The notes: a model not told the origin generated them from the sequence alone. A stretch of 64,000 nt of DNA from Streptomyces shenzhenensis (GCF_021462265.1 NZ_JAJONF010000038.1:1-64000), one strand, 5' to 3'; positions 24,967-34,908 are shown, numbered from the stretch's first letter. Translations and numbers: made by a program.

Positions 24967-25929
24967 GTGAAGGCAACTGCAAGCCCTGGAGGCGACAGTG
25001 CCACCGTGGTCCTTTCACAGAAGGTGCGCGAGGGCCACGAGGTCGAGTACCGGCGCTGGCAGGAGAGGATGGCCGCGCTGGCCGGGGAGTTCACCGGTTT
25101 CGAGGGCCAGGAGGTCTACGCGCCCGGTGCGGGCGCGGTCGGCGAATGGGTCGTCACCTACCGTTTCTCGGACACCGATCAGCTGACGGCCTGGCTGGAC
25201 TCCCCTGGACGCAAGCGGCTTCTGGACGAGGGGCGCCCGCTGCTCGACGGGCCCGAGGCGCAAGAAGTACTGGTCGGCGAGCCACCGGTCCAGGAGGGGG
25301 TGACGGTGGTCGTCTCCCACCGGATCGCCCCGGGCAAGGAGGACGAGTTCGTCAACTGGCAGCAGAAGATGAAGAAGGTCCAGGAGAAATACCCGGGATA
25401 CATGGGGCACGAGTTCTTCAGGCCCGTACCGGGTGTCGAGGACAACTGGGTCACCGTCTTCCGGTTCGACAACCGGGGACATCTGGACAACTGGCTCGCC
25501 TCCGAGGCGAGGAGCAAGCTCCTTGCCGAAGGCCGCGGCGCCATCGTCTCCTACGACGTACGCAGAGTCGGTTCGGCGTTCAGCGGCTGGTTCCGCTTCG
25601 GTGACGGCACCCAGACGGCGGCCTGGAAGCAGGCCATGGCCGTGTTCCTGGCCATCTATCCCCTCGTCATGGTGCTCAACCTGACGGTGAACAAGGCTCT
25701 TCTGAACGCCGGACTGCCCGTGTTCGCGATGCTCTACGTCAGCAACGTGGTGAGCGTCGTCCTCCTCACCTGGGTGGTGATGCCGCCGCTGACCCGGCTC
25801 CTGCGGTTCTGGCTGGCACCCGAGGCGACCACCACGGCGCGAACCGAGGTGCTGGGCGTGCTCACGGTCGTACTCGGCTCTCTGGCGTTCCTGGCACTCT
25901 TCGCCTGGACGCTTGCACCGCTTCACTGA
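24967..25929 (+). CDS. Tandem antibiotic-biosynthesis-monooxygenase (ABM) domain membrane protein
   Basis: The 320-residue product has two ABM-type ferredoxin-fold domains: residues about 10-95 (SQKVREGHEVEYRRWQERMAALAGEFTGFEGQEVY) and 105-195 (SHRIAPGKEDEFVNWQQKMKKVQEKYPGYMGHEFFRP). They are followed by three membrane helices at the C-terminus. I start at GTG 24967 because the 70 bp before it are AT-rich and promoter-like, with no ribosome site, suggesting a leaderless message. ABM domains bind small aromatic compounds or heme; the membrane tail places them at the inner face. Role unknown. Confidence 0.82.
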   Translation: MKATASPGGDSATVVLSQKVREGHEVEYRRWQERMAALAGEFTGFEGQEVYAPGAGAVGEWVVTYRFSDTDQLTAWLDSPGRKRLLDEGRPLLDGPEAQEVLVGEPPVQEGVTVVVSHRIAPGKEDEFVNWQQKMKKVQEKYPGYMGHEFFRPVPGVEDNWVTVFRFDNRGHLDNWLASEARSKLLAEGRGAIVSYDVRRVGSAFSGWFRFGDGTQTAAWKQAMAVFLAIYPLVMVLNLTVNKALLNAGLPVFAMLYVSNVVSVVLLTWVVMPPLTRLLRFWLAPEATTTARTEVLGVLTVVLGSLAFLALFAWTLAPLH

Positions 25930-25972
25930 CCGCGGGCCCCGGCGCCTGCCGCCGCGGTCCGGACACACACGC

Positions 25973-26007
25973 GCGCGGACGGACGGCGGTGCGCCGTCCG
26001 TCCGCGC
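25973..26007. terminator. Bidirectional terminator between convergent genes
   Basis: Perfect 15-bp stem GCGCGGACGGACGGC / GCCGTCCGTCCGCGC with loop GGTGC lies between the ABM gene and the secreted-protein gene, 43 nt from one stop and 20 nt from the other. Confidence 0.8.
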
Positions 26008-26026
26008 TGTCGTTCAGTGCCGTCGT

Positions 26027-27643
26027 TCAGTGCCGTGGGTGCTGCCGGCGGCAGTCGGAGAGCCGGAAGGAGGCGATACGGGTGTGCCAGTTGTAGGCGC
26101 CGTCGTACGGCTGGTACTGGTTGGTGTACCAGAACGTGCAGTCGTCCGACGGGTCGATCGCCATGGAGGTGTAGTCGCCCCAGCGGTTGCTCCCGATCTG
26201 GGAGCCCGCGCCGGTCCGCACCGTGGTCTCACGGAACGTCATCCGGTTCGACCGGTCACCGGCCAGACGTCCGGTGATCCGGATCGAGGGACGGCTCCGG
26301 GAGGACGACTGGGAGTACCCCAGCGCGATGTCGCCCGACTTGTTCTGGGCGACGGAGCCCATCCAGCGGTAGGTCGGGTCCGGAGCGTAGGTGCTCTGCT
26401 GCCGGACGACCGGCCGGCCGCCCCGCAGCCGCAGCTCGTACCAGCGCACGCCCACGGCACCGCGGGCGTCGACCGCGTGGTTGAACACCAGCGACTCGTG
26501 GTCGTCGAAGTTGCGGTAGGCGAGCCGGTACATGGGGAAGTAGGACAGCGAGTCCAGCTTCTGCGTGGTGTTGGCCTGCGGCACGCACCTGTCCCCGGCG
26601 TAGTCGGTGCGCTCGCAGGCGCGGGTGTAGGGCGCGACCCTCAGGTCCCGCGCGCCGGTCACGGAGGTGGCGGCCTGGTTCCTCCAGTCGACATGGAACT
26701 GGAAGTACCGCAGGGTGTCGTCCGTCTCCCCGAGGGTGACCAGCAGGTTGGGTTCGCCCCGCCGGGGCTGCTTCGTGCCGTCGAGGTCGGCGCTGAGCAG
26801 GAAGTGGGTCGCCGGGAAGAAGTAGCACTGCTGACTGGCGTCGGCCCCGCGCAGCATCCGGCTCCGGTCCCAGGCGCACGCCTCCTGCGGCAGGCCGGGG
26901 GTACCGGAGTTGATGGTCACGTAGTACGCGTCCGGCCACACCGCGAGCTTCTCGTAGTCGGGGTCCTCCTGGTACCCGAACTCGTAACGGTGGTAGGAGC
27001 CCGTGGCGTCCGCGGTCGTGGAGACGCCCACGCACAGCCGTCGGTGGTCGAGGGAGAACTGGGTGAAGATCCAGCGGCGGGCGAGGGTGTCCCAGCGGAC
27101 CACGGGGTCCACGTTGAACGCGGTCTCGCACGGCCCGCCGAAGCCCTTCCACAGGGTGTTGGTCGGGATCTGGCCCAGCACGGTACCGCCGGTCTTGGAG
27201 TACACCGCGAGCGCGACGTTGGTGACCTCCATGATCTGGGTGGAGCCCACCGACGCGTTCGGGTCCGGCGGAATGGCGCCCCCGTTCGAGACACCCTCGA
27301 AGCTGCGGCGCAGCGGGATCCGCGCCCGGCTGCCCTGGCTCGTCTGCACCACCGGATCCGAGGAGGTGCGCCTGGGCAGAGCCCGATACGGCCGTCGGGG
27401 ACCGGGAACGACGGACGGTGTGGGCCTGACGTGCCCGGCCGTCCGCGCCAGCGTGCGCAAGGGGAGCGAGGTGTCGTGGTGCAGTGCGGGACCCGAGTCG
27501 GGGGACCGGACGGGCTGTGTCCGCGCCGGCCGGGTGAGATCTGCGCCGGCGGCGGGGGTGGGGGACAACGCGGGGGAGACGGCCAGAACGGCGCTCAGCG
27601 CCACGACGGCCGAGAGTGAGCGCAGGCCACCGAAGACTTGCAC
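26027..27643 (-). CDS. Secreted protein of unknown function, probable beta-propeller
   Basis: The 538-residue product begins with GTG (QVFGGLRSLSAVVALSAVL), four nt after GGAGG, and has a clear signal peptide ending near PTPAAGA. The mature part contains repeated strands with aromatic/acidic turns (VDPVVRWDTLARRWIFTQFSLD, YEFGYQEDPDYEKLAVWPDAYYVTIN, GEPNLLVTLGETDDTLRYFQFHVDW, DDCTFWYTNQYQPYDGAYNWHTRI), suggesting a seven-bladed propeller. Four to six cysteines probably form disulfides. It has no catalytic motif that I recognise. It is monocistronic. Confidence 0.8.
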   Translation of the reverse strand: MQVFGGLRSLSAVVALSAVLAVSPALSPTPAAGADLTRPARTQPVRSPDSGPALHHDTSLPLRTLARTAGHVRPTPSVVPGPRRPYRALPRRTSSDPVVQTSQGSRARIPLRRSFEGVSNGGAIPPDPNASVGSTQIMEVTNVALAVYSKTGGTVLGQIPTNTLWKGFGGPCETAFNVDPVVRWDTLARRWIFTQFSLDHRRLCVGVSTTADATGSYHRYEFGYQEDPDYEKLAVWPDAYYVTINSGTPGLPQEACAWDRSRMLRGADASQQCYFFPATHFLLSADLDGTKQPRRGEPNLLVTLGETDDTLRYFQFHVDWRNQAATSVTGARDLRVAPYTRACERTDYAGDRCVPQANTTQKLDSLSYFPMYRLAYRNFDDHESLVFNHAVDARGAVGVRWYELRLRGGRPVVRQQSTYAPDPTYRWMGSVAQNKSGDIALGYSQSSSRSRPSIRITGRLAGDRSNRMTFRETTVRTGAGSQIGSNRWGDYTSMAIDPSDDCTFWYTNQYQPYDGAYNWHTRIASFRLSDCRRQHPRH

Positions 27644-28124
27644 GGATCCTCCAAGGCGGTCGGCGAACCGTCCGATCGGTTCGCCCGGTGACGGCACCGG
27701 CCAAGGGAGTCCGCACCGCCCACGACGGCTGTCACGGCACACACACGCCCGGGGAACATCGTCATGTGTCGGAACCAGGCCACCCGTACCAGGGCGAGCG
27801 GCCCTCCGGTGCACGGACGCCCAGTTACCCACGCCGCCCGCCGGATGCCACGACTGCCGCCGTCGTGTCCTGCGCGGATGACCCGGACGGCGCATTGCGA
27901 GGGGGTGCCGTCGAACACCGGTTCTGCCGAGGCGGCGGAGGGTACCGGATCAGCCGGATCGGGAGCGACGGGCTCCGGGGCAGGCGGTGGTGGATCGTTC
28001 CGCCTTCGCTCGAACGGGTGATCCGGATCCATTTCCCCAGGTCAACCCTGTCGCCTTACCTACCGTGATCGCGTTGCTTGTGCCGCAGGCAGGCCCAGCC
28101 CACACTTGAGGAGGAGGTGCCACC
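27644..28124. other. Intergenic region between secreted protein and Uma2 gene
   Basis: A minus-strand frame 28032-27595 (MDPDHPFERRRNDPPPP...) covers much of it, but it overlaps the next gene's start and has no ribosome site, so I do not call it. The region should hold the divergent promoters; nothing else is recognisable. Confidence 0.45.
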
Positions 28125-28772
28125 TTGACCGCTCTCGCACATGAGAGGCCCGAGACCGTGTCCGAGGCTCCGGCTGAAATCGTGAACGTACCCGACCTGG
28201 ACGAGGTCCTGTGGCAGGCCTGGAAGGCCATGGAACTCCCCGAGGGCTACCGCGCTGAGATCATCGAGGGAGCCATCGAGGTGTCGCCGACCGCTCGCCG
28301 TTCGCACGGCCTGATCACCAATCGGATGCGAAGGGCCTTGGACAAGTTCCTGGACGGAGGTGAGTACGCCTGCCATCAGGATGTGAACGTGATCCACAAC
28401 CGGAAGGCGTGGATCCCCGATGTCTTCGTCGCTCCGGAGGACACGGAGCCGTGCGGTGACGAGGACGATATGGGAGTCAGGGCCGACTCCGTGCACCTCA
28501 TCGTCGAAGTCGTCTCCCCCGGCAAACGCAACCAGGACCGCGACCGCATCCGCAAGCGTCGCGAATACGCGCGTGCCGGAATCCCCGTCCACGTGATCAT
28601 CGACGACTACGACGGCCAGGGCGCCGTCACCCTCTTCACCGGCCCCCGCCCCGACAAGGCCGAGTGGGAGGACATCCACCGTGTCCCCTACGGCACCGAG
28701 GTCACCATCCCCGAAGGCCCCGCCAAGGGCTTCGTGATCGGGGAGACGATCACGGGGCCGAAGCGCGGGTGA
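28125..28772 (+). CDS. Uma2 family (DUF820) endonuclease-like protein
   Basis: This 215-residue protein starts at TTG, directly after GAGGAGGTG. It has the PD-(D/E)xK-like core of the Uma2/DUF820 family: ELPEGYRAEIIEGAIEVSPTARRSHG, WIPDVFVAPED (the D), and HLIVEVVSPGKRNQDRDRIRKRREYARAGIPVHVIID (ExK-like and following basic helix). Streptomyces genomes carry many copies. Their role is unproven; defence or mobile-element nuclease functions have been suggested. It stands alone. Confidence 0.9.
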   Translation: MTALAHERPETVSEAPAEIVNVPDLDEVLWQAWKAMELPEGYRAEIIEGAIEVSPTARRSHGLITNRMRRALDKFLDGGEYACHQDVNVIHNRKAWIPDVFVAPEDTEPCGDEDDMGVRADSVHLIVEVVSPGKRNQDRDRIRKRREYARAGIPVHVIIDDYDGQGAVTLFTGPRPDKAEWEDIHRVPYGTEVTIPEGPAKGFVIGETITGPKRG

Positions 28773-29051
28773 CTCCGCGGCCCCGGTGAGCGCGAGCCGC
28801 GGTGCGCTCGCCGTCCCCGCCGCCGCGACGAGAACGCGTCGTCTTGGCGGCCGCCTCCCGGCCCGTGTTCGCGGACGGGGTCAAGCCGGACGCGGGCCCG
28901 CGCACGTTCGGGTGACATATGCCCCAGGTCAGGATGTTCGAGGCGGTGCCGCCCACACCCTGGATCCCGTGACGACGACACGAACGACTGATCCACGGAG
29001 TGCGGGGCGGCTATGGTCGTAGACCTGAAGCGTCGAAGGAGGGCACCGGTC

Positions 29052-29402
29052 ATGACCGCGCACGCCACGGAGAACGACCAGGTCATCCCACCGATGCCGG
29101 AGCGGACGCCGAAGGCGCTGCGCGCGGCCATCGCCGAGCATGCTCCCGAGCTGCTTCCTGGTTTCGACGAGCACTGGAAGTGGGCGATCGCCGACGCGTA
29201 CGACCTCGGTCCGGTGCCGGCGTTCATGGCCCTGTGGTGGGGTGAGTACGCCATCGCCCGCGACCGGAAGTTGGACGCGCGCGTGCGCGACCTCGAATAC
29301 CGTGCGGCGTACGAGTGCACTGACAGCGCCGAAGCCAAGGCCCTTCTGGAAGAGGCAGCCAAAATTCACTACCGGGCGCGAGAACTGGAGCCTGGCGCGT
29401 GA
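29052..29402 (+). CDS. DUF6247 family protein, antitoxin-like
   Basis: This 116-residue protein starts MTAHATENDQVIPPMPERTPKAL at an ATG preceded by AAGGAGGG. The pattern PPMPERTPKALRAAIAEHAPELLPGFDEHW is the signature of the DUF6247 proteins found beside toxin-like genes in Streptomyces. It is helical with no DNA-binding motif that I can point to. It overlaps the next gene by GTGA, the usual arrangement of a toxin-antitoxin pair with the antitoxin first. Confidence 0.8.
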   Translation: MTAHATENDQVIPPMPERTPKALRAAIAEHAPELLPGFDEHWKWAIADAYDLGPVPAFMALWWGEYAIARDRKLDARVRDLEYRAAYECTDSAEAKALLEEAAKIHYRARELEPGA

Positions 29403-29758
29403 CTGATGGGTTCATGGGGCCGCCCTGGCAGATGGACTGGCGAATTGATGCAGGCGCCGCGTTCGAGGCACTGCCTGATCATGTCCGTGAGATGGTCAAA
29501 GTCGCGCGTGCCGAACTGGTAACCGCGAAGGACCCGTATTTTCGCGGTATCGACGCCGGTTCAGGGCTTCCTGACGGCATGCGGGTCATGCCAGTCCGTT
29601 CCGATGATCCGAAGGGCCGCCACGTCTGCTTGTTCGACAACATAAGGGGCTGGCTGAAGTACAGCTTCGTCCGCCGAACCGAAGATCCGCAGATCGTGGT
29701 GGAAGAACTCTTCTGGCTGGGGGTCGAAACGCCTACGGAACCTCCGGCGGAGCCGTAG
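29399..29758 (+). CDS. RelE/ParE-like toxin candidate
   Basis: This 119-residue protein is translationally coupled to the DUF6247 gene. Its core (VREMVKVARAELVTAKDPYFRGID ... GMRVMPVRSDDPKGRHVCLFDNIRGWLKYSFVRRTEDPQIVVEELFW) has the strand order of RelE-type mRNA interferases, where the arginine-rich strand and YxF near the C-terminus are functional. Its last 26 bp overlap the 3' end of the cssS gene on the other strand. Toxin activity is inferred from fold pattern and context only. Confidence 0.7.
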   Translation: MTDGFMGPPWQMDWRIDAGAAFEALPDHVREMVKVARAELVTAKDPYFRGIDAGSGLPDGMRVMPVRSDDPKGRHVCLFDNIRGWLKYSFVRRTEDPQIVVEELFWLGVETPTEPPAEP

Positions 29759-31150
29759 GCGCCCCCGGCAGTCGTACCGTCGCCACCGTGCCGCCGCCGT
29801 TGGCGCGGGCCAGGGTGACGTCGCCGCCGGCCTGCTGGACCGTGCGGGCCACGATGGAGAGGCCGAGGCCCGAGCCGGGCAGGGCCCGCGCGCTCGGTGA
29901 GCGCCAGAAGCGGTCGAAGACGTGGGGGAGTTCGTCCTCGGCGATGCCGGGGCCGTGGTCGCGGACCGTGAGGACTCCGCCTTCCAGGGCGACGTCGATC
30001 GTGCCGCCCTCGGGGCTGAACTTCACGGCGTTGTCGAGGATGTTGACGATCGCCCGTTCCAGGGCGGAGGGCTCCGCGCGTACGAACCACGGCTGGACGT
30101 CGGCCGTGATCGTCAGCTCCGGACCGCGCAGGCGGGCGCGGCGCAGGGCCGCCTGGACCGTGTCCTGGAGCGCCACGATCTGCAGGCGCTCACCGCGCTG
30201 ACCCTCCGAGCGGGACAGCTCCTGGAGGTCGCCGATCAGCGACGCCAGCTCCGTCATCTGCGCCTTCACCGAGGCGAGCAGCGCCTTGCGGTCCGCCGGG
30301 GGGATGGGCCTGCCGGTCTCCTCGCTGCGGGTGAGGAGTTCGATGTTCGTGCGGAGCGAGGTGAGGGGGGTGCGCAGTTCGTGACCGGCGTCCGCGATGA
30401 GCTGTTGCTGGAGCTCCCGGGAGCTCGCCAGCGAGCTGGTCATGCTGTTGAAGGAGCGGGACAACCGTGCGATCTCGTCGTCCGACTCCTCCTCCACCGG
30501 GATGCGGACGCTCAGGTCCTCGGTACGGGCGACGTGTTCGACGGCCTCGGTGAGCTTGTCGACGGGGCGGAGACCGGCGCGGGCGACGGCAAGGCCTGCG
30601 GCTCCGGCGCCGAGGACTCCTACGCCGGAGACGAGAAGGAGGAGCAGGGCGAGGTCGTTGAGGGTGTTCTGCGTGCTCTTGAGGGGGACGGCGGTGATCA
30701 GTCCGACGTAGGAGCCGCTTTCTGTGGGGAACACCTGCGTCATCACGCGCAGCGGGTTGCCGTCCACGTCGGTGCCGTTGCTGAAGTAGAGGGTGTCGGT
30801 GTTTCCGGCCTTGATGAGGTCTTTGTCGGCCTGACTGACCTTGATCACGCCCGTGGCGTCGCGGGTGAGGCAGTACGTGCCGTCCGTCTTGACCACCTGG
30901 CCGTAGCTGATCCGCAGGCCGCTGGTGTCCTGGACCGTGCTGGTGCAGTTGATGAGGGCGTTCTGGGCGACGATGTTCGCCGGTCCCCGCACTTTCTGCA
31001 GATCGCTCGCAAGCTGGTCGTACAGCTTCCCCTGCACGATGAACCAGCAGGTCACCGAAACCGCCGCCACCGCGAACGCCACCGCCGCCGCGACCAGCAT
31101 CGACAGGCGGGCGCGGATCGGGAGGGTGCGGAAGCGGCGGACGAACTTGT

Positions 31151-31154
<4 letters not shown>
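29733..31154 (-). CDS. cssS: Sensor histidine kinase CssS (secretion stress)
   Basis: The 473-residue kinase has an N-terminal membrane helix (LSMLVAAAVAFAVAAVSVTCWFIV), an extracellular sensor of about 120 residues, a second helix, a HAMP domain (RPVDKLTEAVEHVARTEDLSVRIP), the H-box DAGHELRTPLTSLRTNIELL and an HATPase with NILDNAVKF, RDHGPGI and GSGLGLSIV. The GTG start overlaps the regulator stop. In S. lividans/S. coelicolor the kinase at this location, next to an HtrA-like protease, was described as CssS sensing misfolded secreted proteins. Symbol given on that basis. Confidence 0.9.
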
Positions 31155-31885
<731 letters not shown>

Positions 31886-31987
31886 CGCTCGCGTTTCCTC
31901 GGGGTGCGGTGGGTCTGGGCGGGGACGCCTCTCAGCCTCGCATGTTTCCGGGCTGTCGGGTGTGAGCGCTGGTGGGGCGGTACGCCC

Positions 31988-32302
31988 CTAGCCGCGGACC
32001 AGGGTCATGCGGCTCAGCGGCACCTTGCGCTGGTGCGGCCGGGCCGCGGAGGTGCGCAGGCCCATCAGCTGCGGGGCGGGCACGACCTCCGGGGCGCGCG
32101 GGGCCGGGGCCGGTGCCATCGTGGCCTCCGGGGCGCGCGGGGCCGGGGTCGATACCACCACCAGGGCCTCCGGGGCGCGCGGTGCCGGGGTCGGCGCCAC
32201 CACGGCCTCGGTCGGTGCGTGGAGTTCGTACGCCACGGCAAGGGCCAGGCTGAACCCGGCCGGGCTGTCGGCGGCCATCGTGTGCGAAACCTGCTTGATC
32301 AT
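31988..32302 (-). CDS. Small Ala/Pro-repeat protein
   Basis: This 104-residue frame starts MIKQVSHTMAADSPAGFSLALAV with AAGGGAG upstream. Three tandem copies of APxPAPRAPEA occupy the middle, seen in the DNA as GCGCGCGGGGCCGGGG repeats (about 32087-32190). The C-terminus is basic (RPHQRKVPLSRMTLVRG). It lies between the HtrA-like protease and cssR in the same direction and may be co-transcribed. Function unknown. Confidence 0.55.
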   Translation of the reverse strand: MIKQVSHTMAADSPAGFSLALAVAYELHAPTEAVVAPTPAPRAPEALVVVSTPAPRAPEATMAPAPAPRAPEVVPAPQLMGLRTSAARPHQRKVPLSRMTLVRG

Positions 32303-32344
32303 GACGTACTCCCTTGCTCAGGCGCTGCTCGGGCGCCGGGTGGT

Positions 32345-33493
32345 TCAGCTGGTGGAGCCCGCCCGCAGCTTGGCCAGGTCGGACTTGACGGTGTTGATCG
32401 GGATGGCGAAGCCGAGGCCGACGCTGCCCGCGTCCGAGGAGGACGACGAGGCCGAACTGGCCGAGTACATCGCCGAGTTGATGCCGACGATGTCGCCGCT
32501 GGCGTCGATCAGCGCGCCACCGGAGTTGCCGGGGTTCAGGGACGCGTCGGTCTGGATCGCCTTGTAGGTCGTGGTGGACGAGCCGGTGTCGCCGTTGAAC
32601 TGCCGGCCGCCGAAGGAGAACGGCCACTGGCCGCTGCCGCCGCCCTGCTGCTGCTCCTGCTGACCCTCGTCGGTGGAGACGGTCACGTCCCGGTTGAGCG
32701 CGGAGACGATGCCGCTGGTGACGGTGCCGGTCAGGCCCTCGGGGGAGCCGATCGCGACGACCGTGTCGCCGACCTGGACCCCGTCGGAGTTGCCGAGGGT
32801 GGCCTTCTGGAGGCCGGAGGCGCCCTGGAGCTTGAGAAGGGCGAGGTCCTTGGAGCTGTCGGTGCCGACGACCTGGGCGGTGTACGACTTGTCGTCGCTG
32901 GTGGTGACCTTGATGGACTGGGCGCCGGATATCACGTGGTTGTTGGTGATGATCTCGCCGTCGCTGGTGATGACCACGCCGGAGCCGGTGGAGGTGCCGT
33001 TGCTGAGGGTCGCCTTGACCTCGACGACGCTCGGGCTGACGGCGGCGGCGATCGAAGCGACGTCGCCCTTCTTGCTGGAGGGCACCACGCTGGTGGTGGT
33101 GCTGCTGGAGACGACCTCGTTCTTGCCGGTCAGCTCCTGGAAGGCGTACGCGGTGCCGCCGCCGACGGCCGCCGCGACGATGGCGACCGCGGCGAGCAGG
33201 GCCATCGGGCCCCGGGTGCGCCCCTTCTTGCCGTGGGCCGAGTGCTCCGGGTGTTCACCGTCGGCGCCGACGGTGGGGAGTACGGCCGTACCGCCGCCGT
33301 AGCCGCCCTGTCCGCCGCCGGCCGCCGCCGGCTCCACGGTCACCGGCTGGTGGGCGGGCGGGGGCGGCCACTCCGGGTTCACGGGGGAGGGCGAAGAGGC
33401 GTGCTGCTGCTGGGGGTACGCGCCCTGGTAGGCGTCACCCTGGGGACCCTGCGGGTTCTCGTACTCGCCGCTGCGGCGGAAGCTCTCGGTCAT
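32345..33493 (-). CDS. HtrA-like trypsin-type serine protease, membrane anchored
   Basis: The 382-residue protein has a disordered Pro/Gln-rich cytoplasmic head of 95 residues, one membrane helix (97-117) and an extracellular protease domain with triad H186 (NNHV), D216 (DLALL) and S324 (NPGNSGGAL). No PDZ domain follows; the protein ends at residue 382 after the protease core. It should degrade or refold misfolded secreted proteins. Linkage to cssRS agrees with reports that this class of gene is under CssR control. Nested inverted repeats lie in its promoter region. Confidence 0.93.
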   Translation of the reverse strand: MTESFRRSGEYENPQGPQGDAYQGAYPQQQHASSPSPVNPEWPPPPAHQPVTVEPAAAGGGQGGYGGGTAVLPTVGADGEHPEHSAHGKKGRTRGPMALLAAVAIVAAAVGGGTAYAFQELTGKNEVVSSSTTTSVVPSSKKGDVASIAAAVSPSVVEVKATLSNGTSTGSGVVITSDGEIITNNHVISGAQSIKVTTSDDKSYTAQVVGTDSSKDLALLKLQGASGLQKATLGNSDGVQVGDTVVAIGSPEGLTGTVTSGIVSALNRDVTVSTDEGQQEQQQGGGSGQWPFSFGGRQFNGDTGSSTTTYKAIQTDASLNPGNSGGALIDASGDIVGINSAMYSASSASSSSSDAGSVGLGFAIPINTVKSDLAKLRAGSTS

Positions 33494-33539
33494 GACAAAC
33501 AGCTTGTCCCGCGACCATGAGAGCTCCCTGAGTGTCCGC

Positions 33540-33607
33540 TGAGAACGCCGCGAGAAGCGTGTTTGCCCGATATAAGGAAGCTTCTCGCAGGTCGGCCGAT
33601 GTTCTCA
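33540..33607. promoter_or_regulatory. Nested inverted repeats upstream of the HtrA-like gene
   Basis: TGAGAAC (33540-33546) and GCGAGAAGC (33550-33558) are mirrored by GCTTCTCGC (33580-33588) and GTTCTCA (33601-33607), flanking an AT-rich centre with TTATAT on the minus strand. The position, 50-115 bp before the start codon, suits a promoter with a regulator site, plausibly CssR. Confidence 0.5.
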
Positions 33608-33885
33608 GACGCCGTTCATGAAGGCTTTGCTGTGGGTCCGCGACTTCTGCGAGTACGGGCCGGTGGGGGCTGGTCGCGCCCACGCGGCGGAGCCGCACAT
33701 CGATACAGCCCCGCGCCCCTGAGGGGGCGCTCACCGCAACGCCCTTCTTTTAGGGGCGCGGGGAACTGCGCGAGCAACCACGACGCACCCGCGGTCAAAG
33801 AACTACGCGCACCACGGTCAAAAAACCACGACGCACCGCGGTCAAAGAACCACGCGCACCACGGTCAGAACACGCCGCCGCAGAC
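33608..33885. repeat. Intergenic repeats: dispersed element and 48-bp tandem duplication
   Basis: 33684-33731 matches the GGCGGAGCCGCA...CAGCCCCGCGCCCC module of the dispersed repeat. 33751-33772 holds GGGGCGCGGGGAACTGCGCG, shared with 38297-38316. From 33777 to 33872 a unit of 48 bp occurs twice, each built of two related halves ending CGGTCAAA. No gene is supported. Confidence 0.75.
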
Positions 33886-34908
33886 CTACCCGCACCCGCA
33901 GGAACCCCGCACCACCAGCGTCGAAGGGAACGTTTTCAACCGCTCCTTCCGCGACCCCGCCACCCGCAGTCCGTCGTCCAGCACCAGGTCCACCGCCGCG
34001 CGGGCCATCGCGGGCCGGTCGGAGGCGATCGTCGTCAGCGGGGGATCCGCGAGCGCCGCCTCCTTGATGTCGTCGAAGCCCGCCACCGCCAGCTCCCCCG
34101 GCACGTCGAGGCGCAGCTCCCGGGCCGCCCGCAGCACGCCGAGTGCCTGGTCGTCGGTGGAGCAGAAGATCGCCGGGGGGCGGTGCGGACCGGAGAGGAT
34201 GTCAAGGGCGATCCGGTACGCGTCGTACCTGTTGTACGGCGCCTCGAACAGCCGGCCCTCGGTGGGCAGGCCCGCCTCGGCCATGGTCCGCCGCCAGCCC
34301 TCGACGTGGTCGGAGACCGGGTCGCCGACGGCCGGGGTGTCCGCCGTACCGCCCATACAGGCCACGTACTCGTAGCCGTGCTCCAGCAGATGGCGGACGG
34401 CGAGCTCGGCGCCGCCGAGGTCGTCCGTCACCACCGCCACGTCGTCGATGGCCTCCGGCCGCTCGTGCAGCAGCACGACCCGGGCGTCCCAGGCGTCGAT
34501 CTCGGCGGCGGCCAGGTCGTTGAGGGCGTGGGAGACGAGGATGAGGCCCGAGACGCGCATCCCGAGGAACGCGCGGAGGTAGTGGACCTCGCGCTCGGCG
34601 ACGTAGTCGGTGTTGCCGACCAGCACCATCTTCCCGCGCTCGGACGCGGCCTGCTCGACCGCGTGCGCCATCTCGCCGAAGAACGGCTGGCGGGCGTCCG
34701 GGATGATCAGGCCTATGAGGTCGGTGCGCCGGGACGCCATCGCCTGGGCGACCCGGTCGGGGCGGTACCCCAGCTCCTTGATCGCGGCGAGGACACGCTC
34801 GCGCGTTGCCGGTGCGACCGGCCGGGGTCCGTTGTTGATGACATAACTGACGACGGCGGTGGAAGTCCCCGCCAGCCGCGCCACATCATCCCGAGTCACC
34901 TTGGCCAC
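33886..34908 (-). CDS. LacI-family transcriptional regulator
   Basis: This 340-residue regulator has a LacI helix-turn-helix (VTRDDVARLAGTSTAVVSYVINNGPRPVAPATRERVLAAIKELGYRPD) and a periplasmic-binding-protein-like sensor domain (LIGLIIPDARQPFF ... PAIFCSTDDQALGVLRAAREL ... AVAGFDDIKEAALADPPLTTI). Its natural effector is likely a sugar or nucleoside, but no metabolic genes sit beside it. The C-terminus ends with a Cys-Gly pair of repeats (GSCGCG). It is monocistronic. Confidence 0.93.
   Translation of the reverse strand: MAKVTRDDVARLAGTSTAVVSYVINNGPRPVAPATRERVLAAIKELGYRPDRVAQAMASRRTDLIGLIIPDARQPFFGEMAHAVEQAASERGKMVLVGNTDYVAEREVHYLRAFLGMRVSGLILVSHALNDLAAAEIDAWDARVVLLHERPEAIDDVAVVTDDLGGAELAVRHLLEHGYEYVACMGGTADTPAVGDPVSDHVEGWRRTMAEAGLPTEGRLFEAPYNRYDAYRIALDILSGPHRPPAIFCSTDDQALGVLRAARELRLDVPGELAVAGFDDIKEAALADPPLTTIASDRPAMARAAVDLVLDDGLRVAGSRKERLKTFPSTLVVRGSCGCG

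Noticed and set aside
27595..28032. Minus-strand frame MDPDHPFERRRNDPPPP...
   Set aside because: Overlaps the start of the secreted-protein gene, has no ribosome site, and loses protein-like character after 60 residues.
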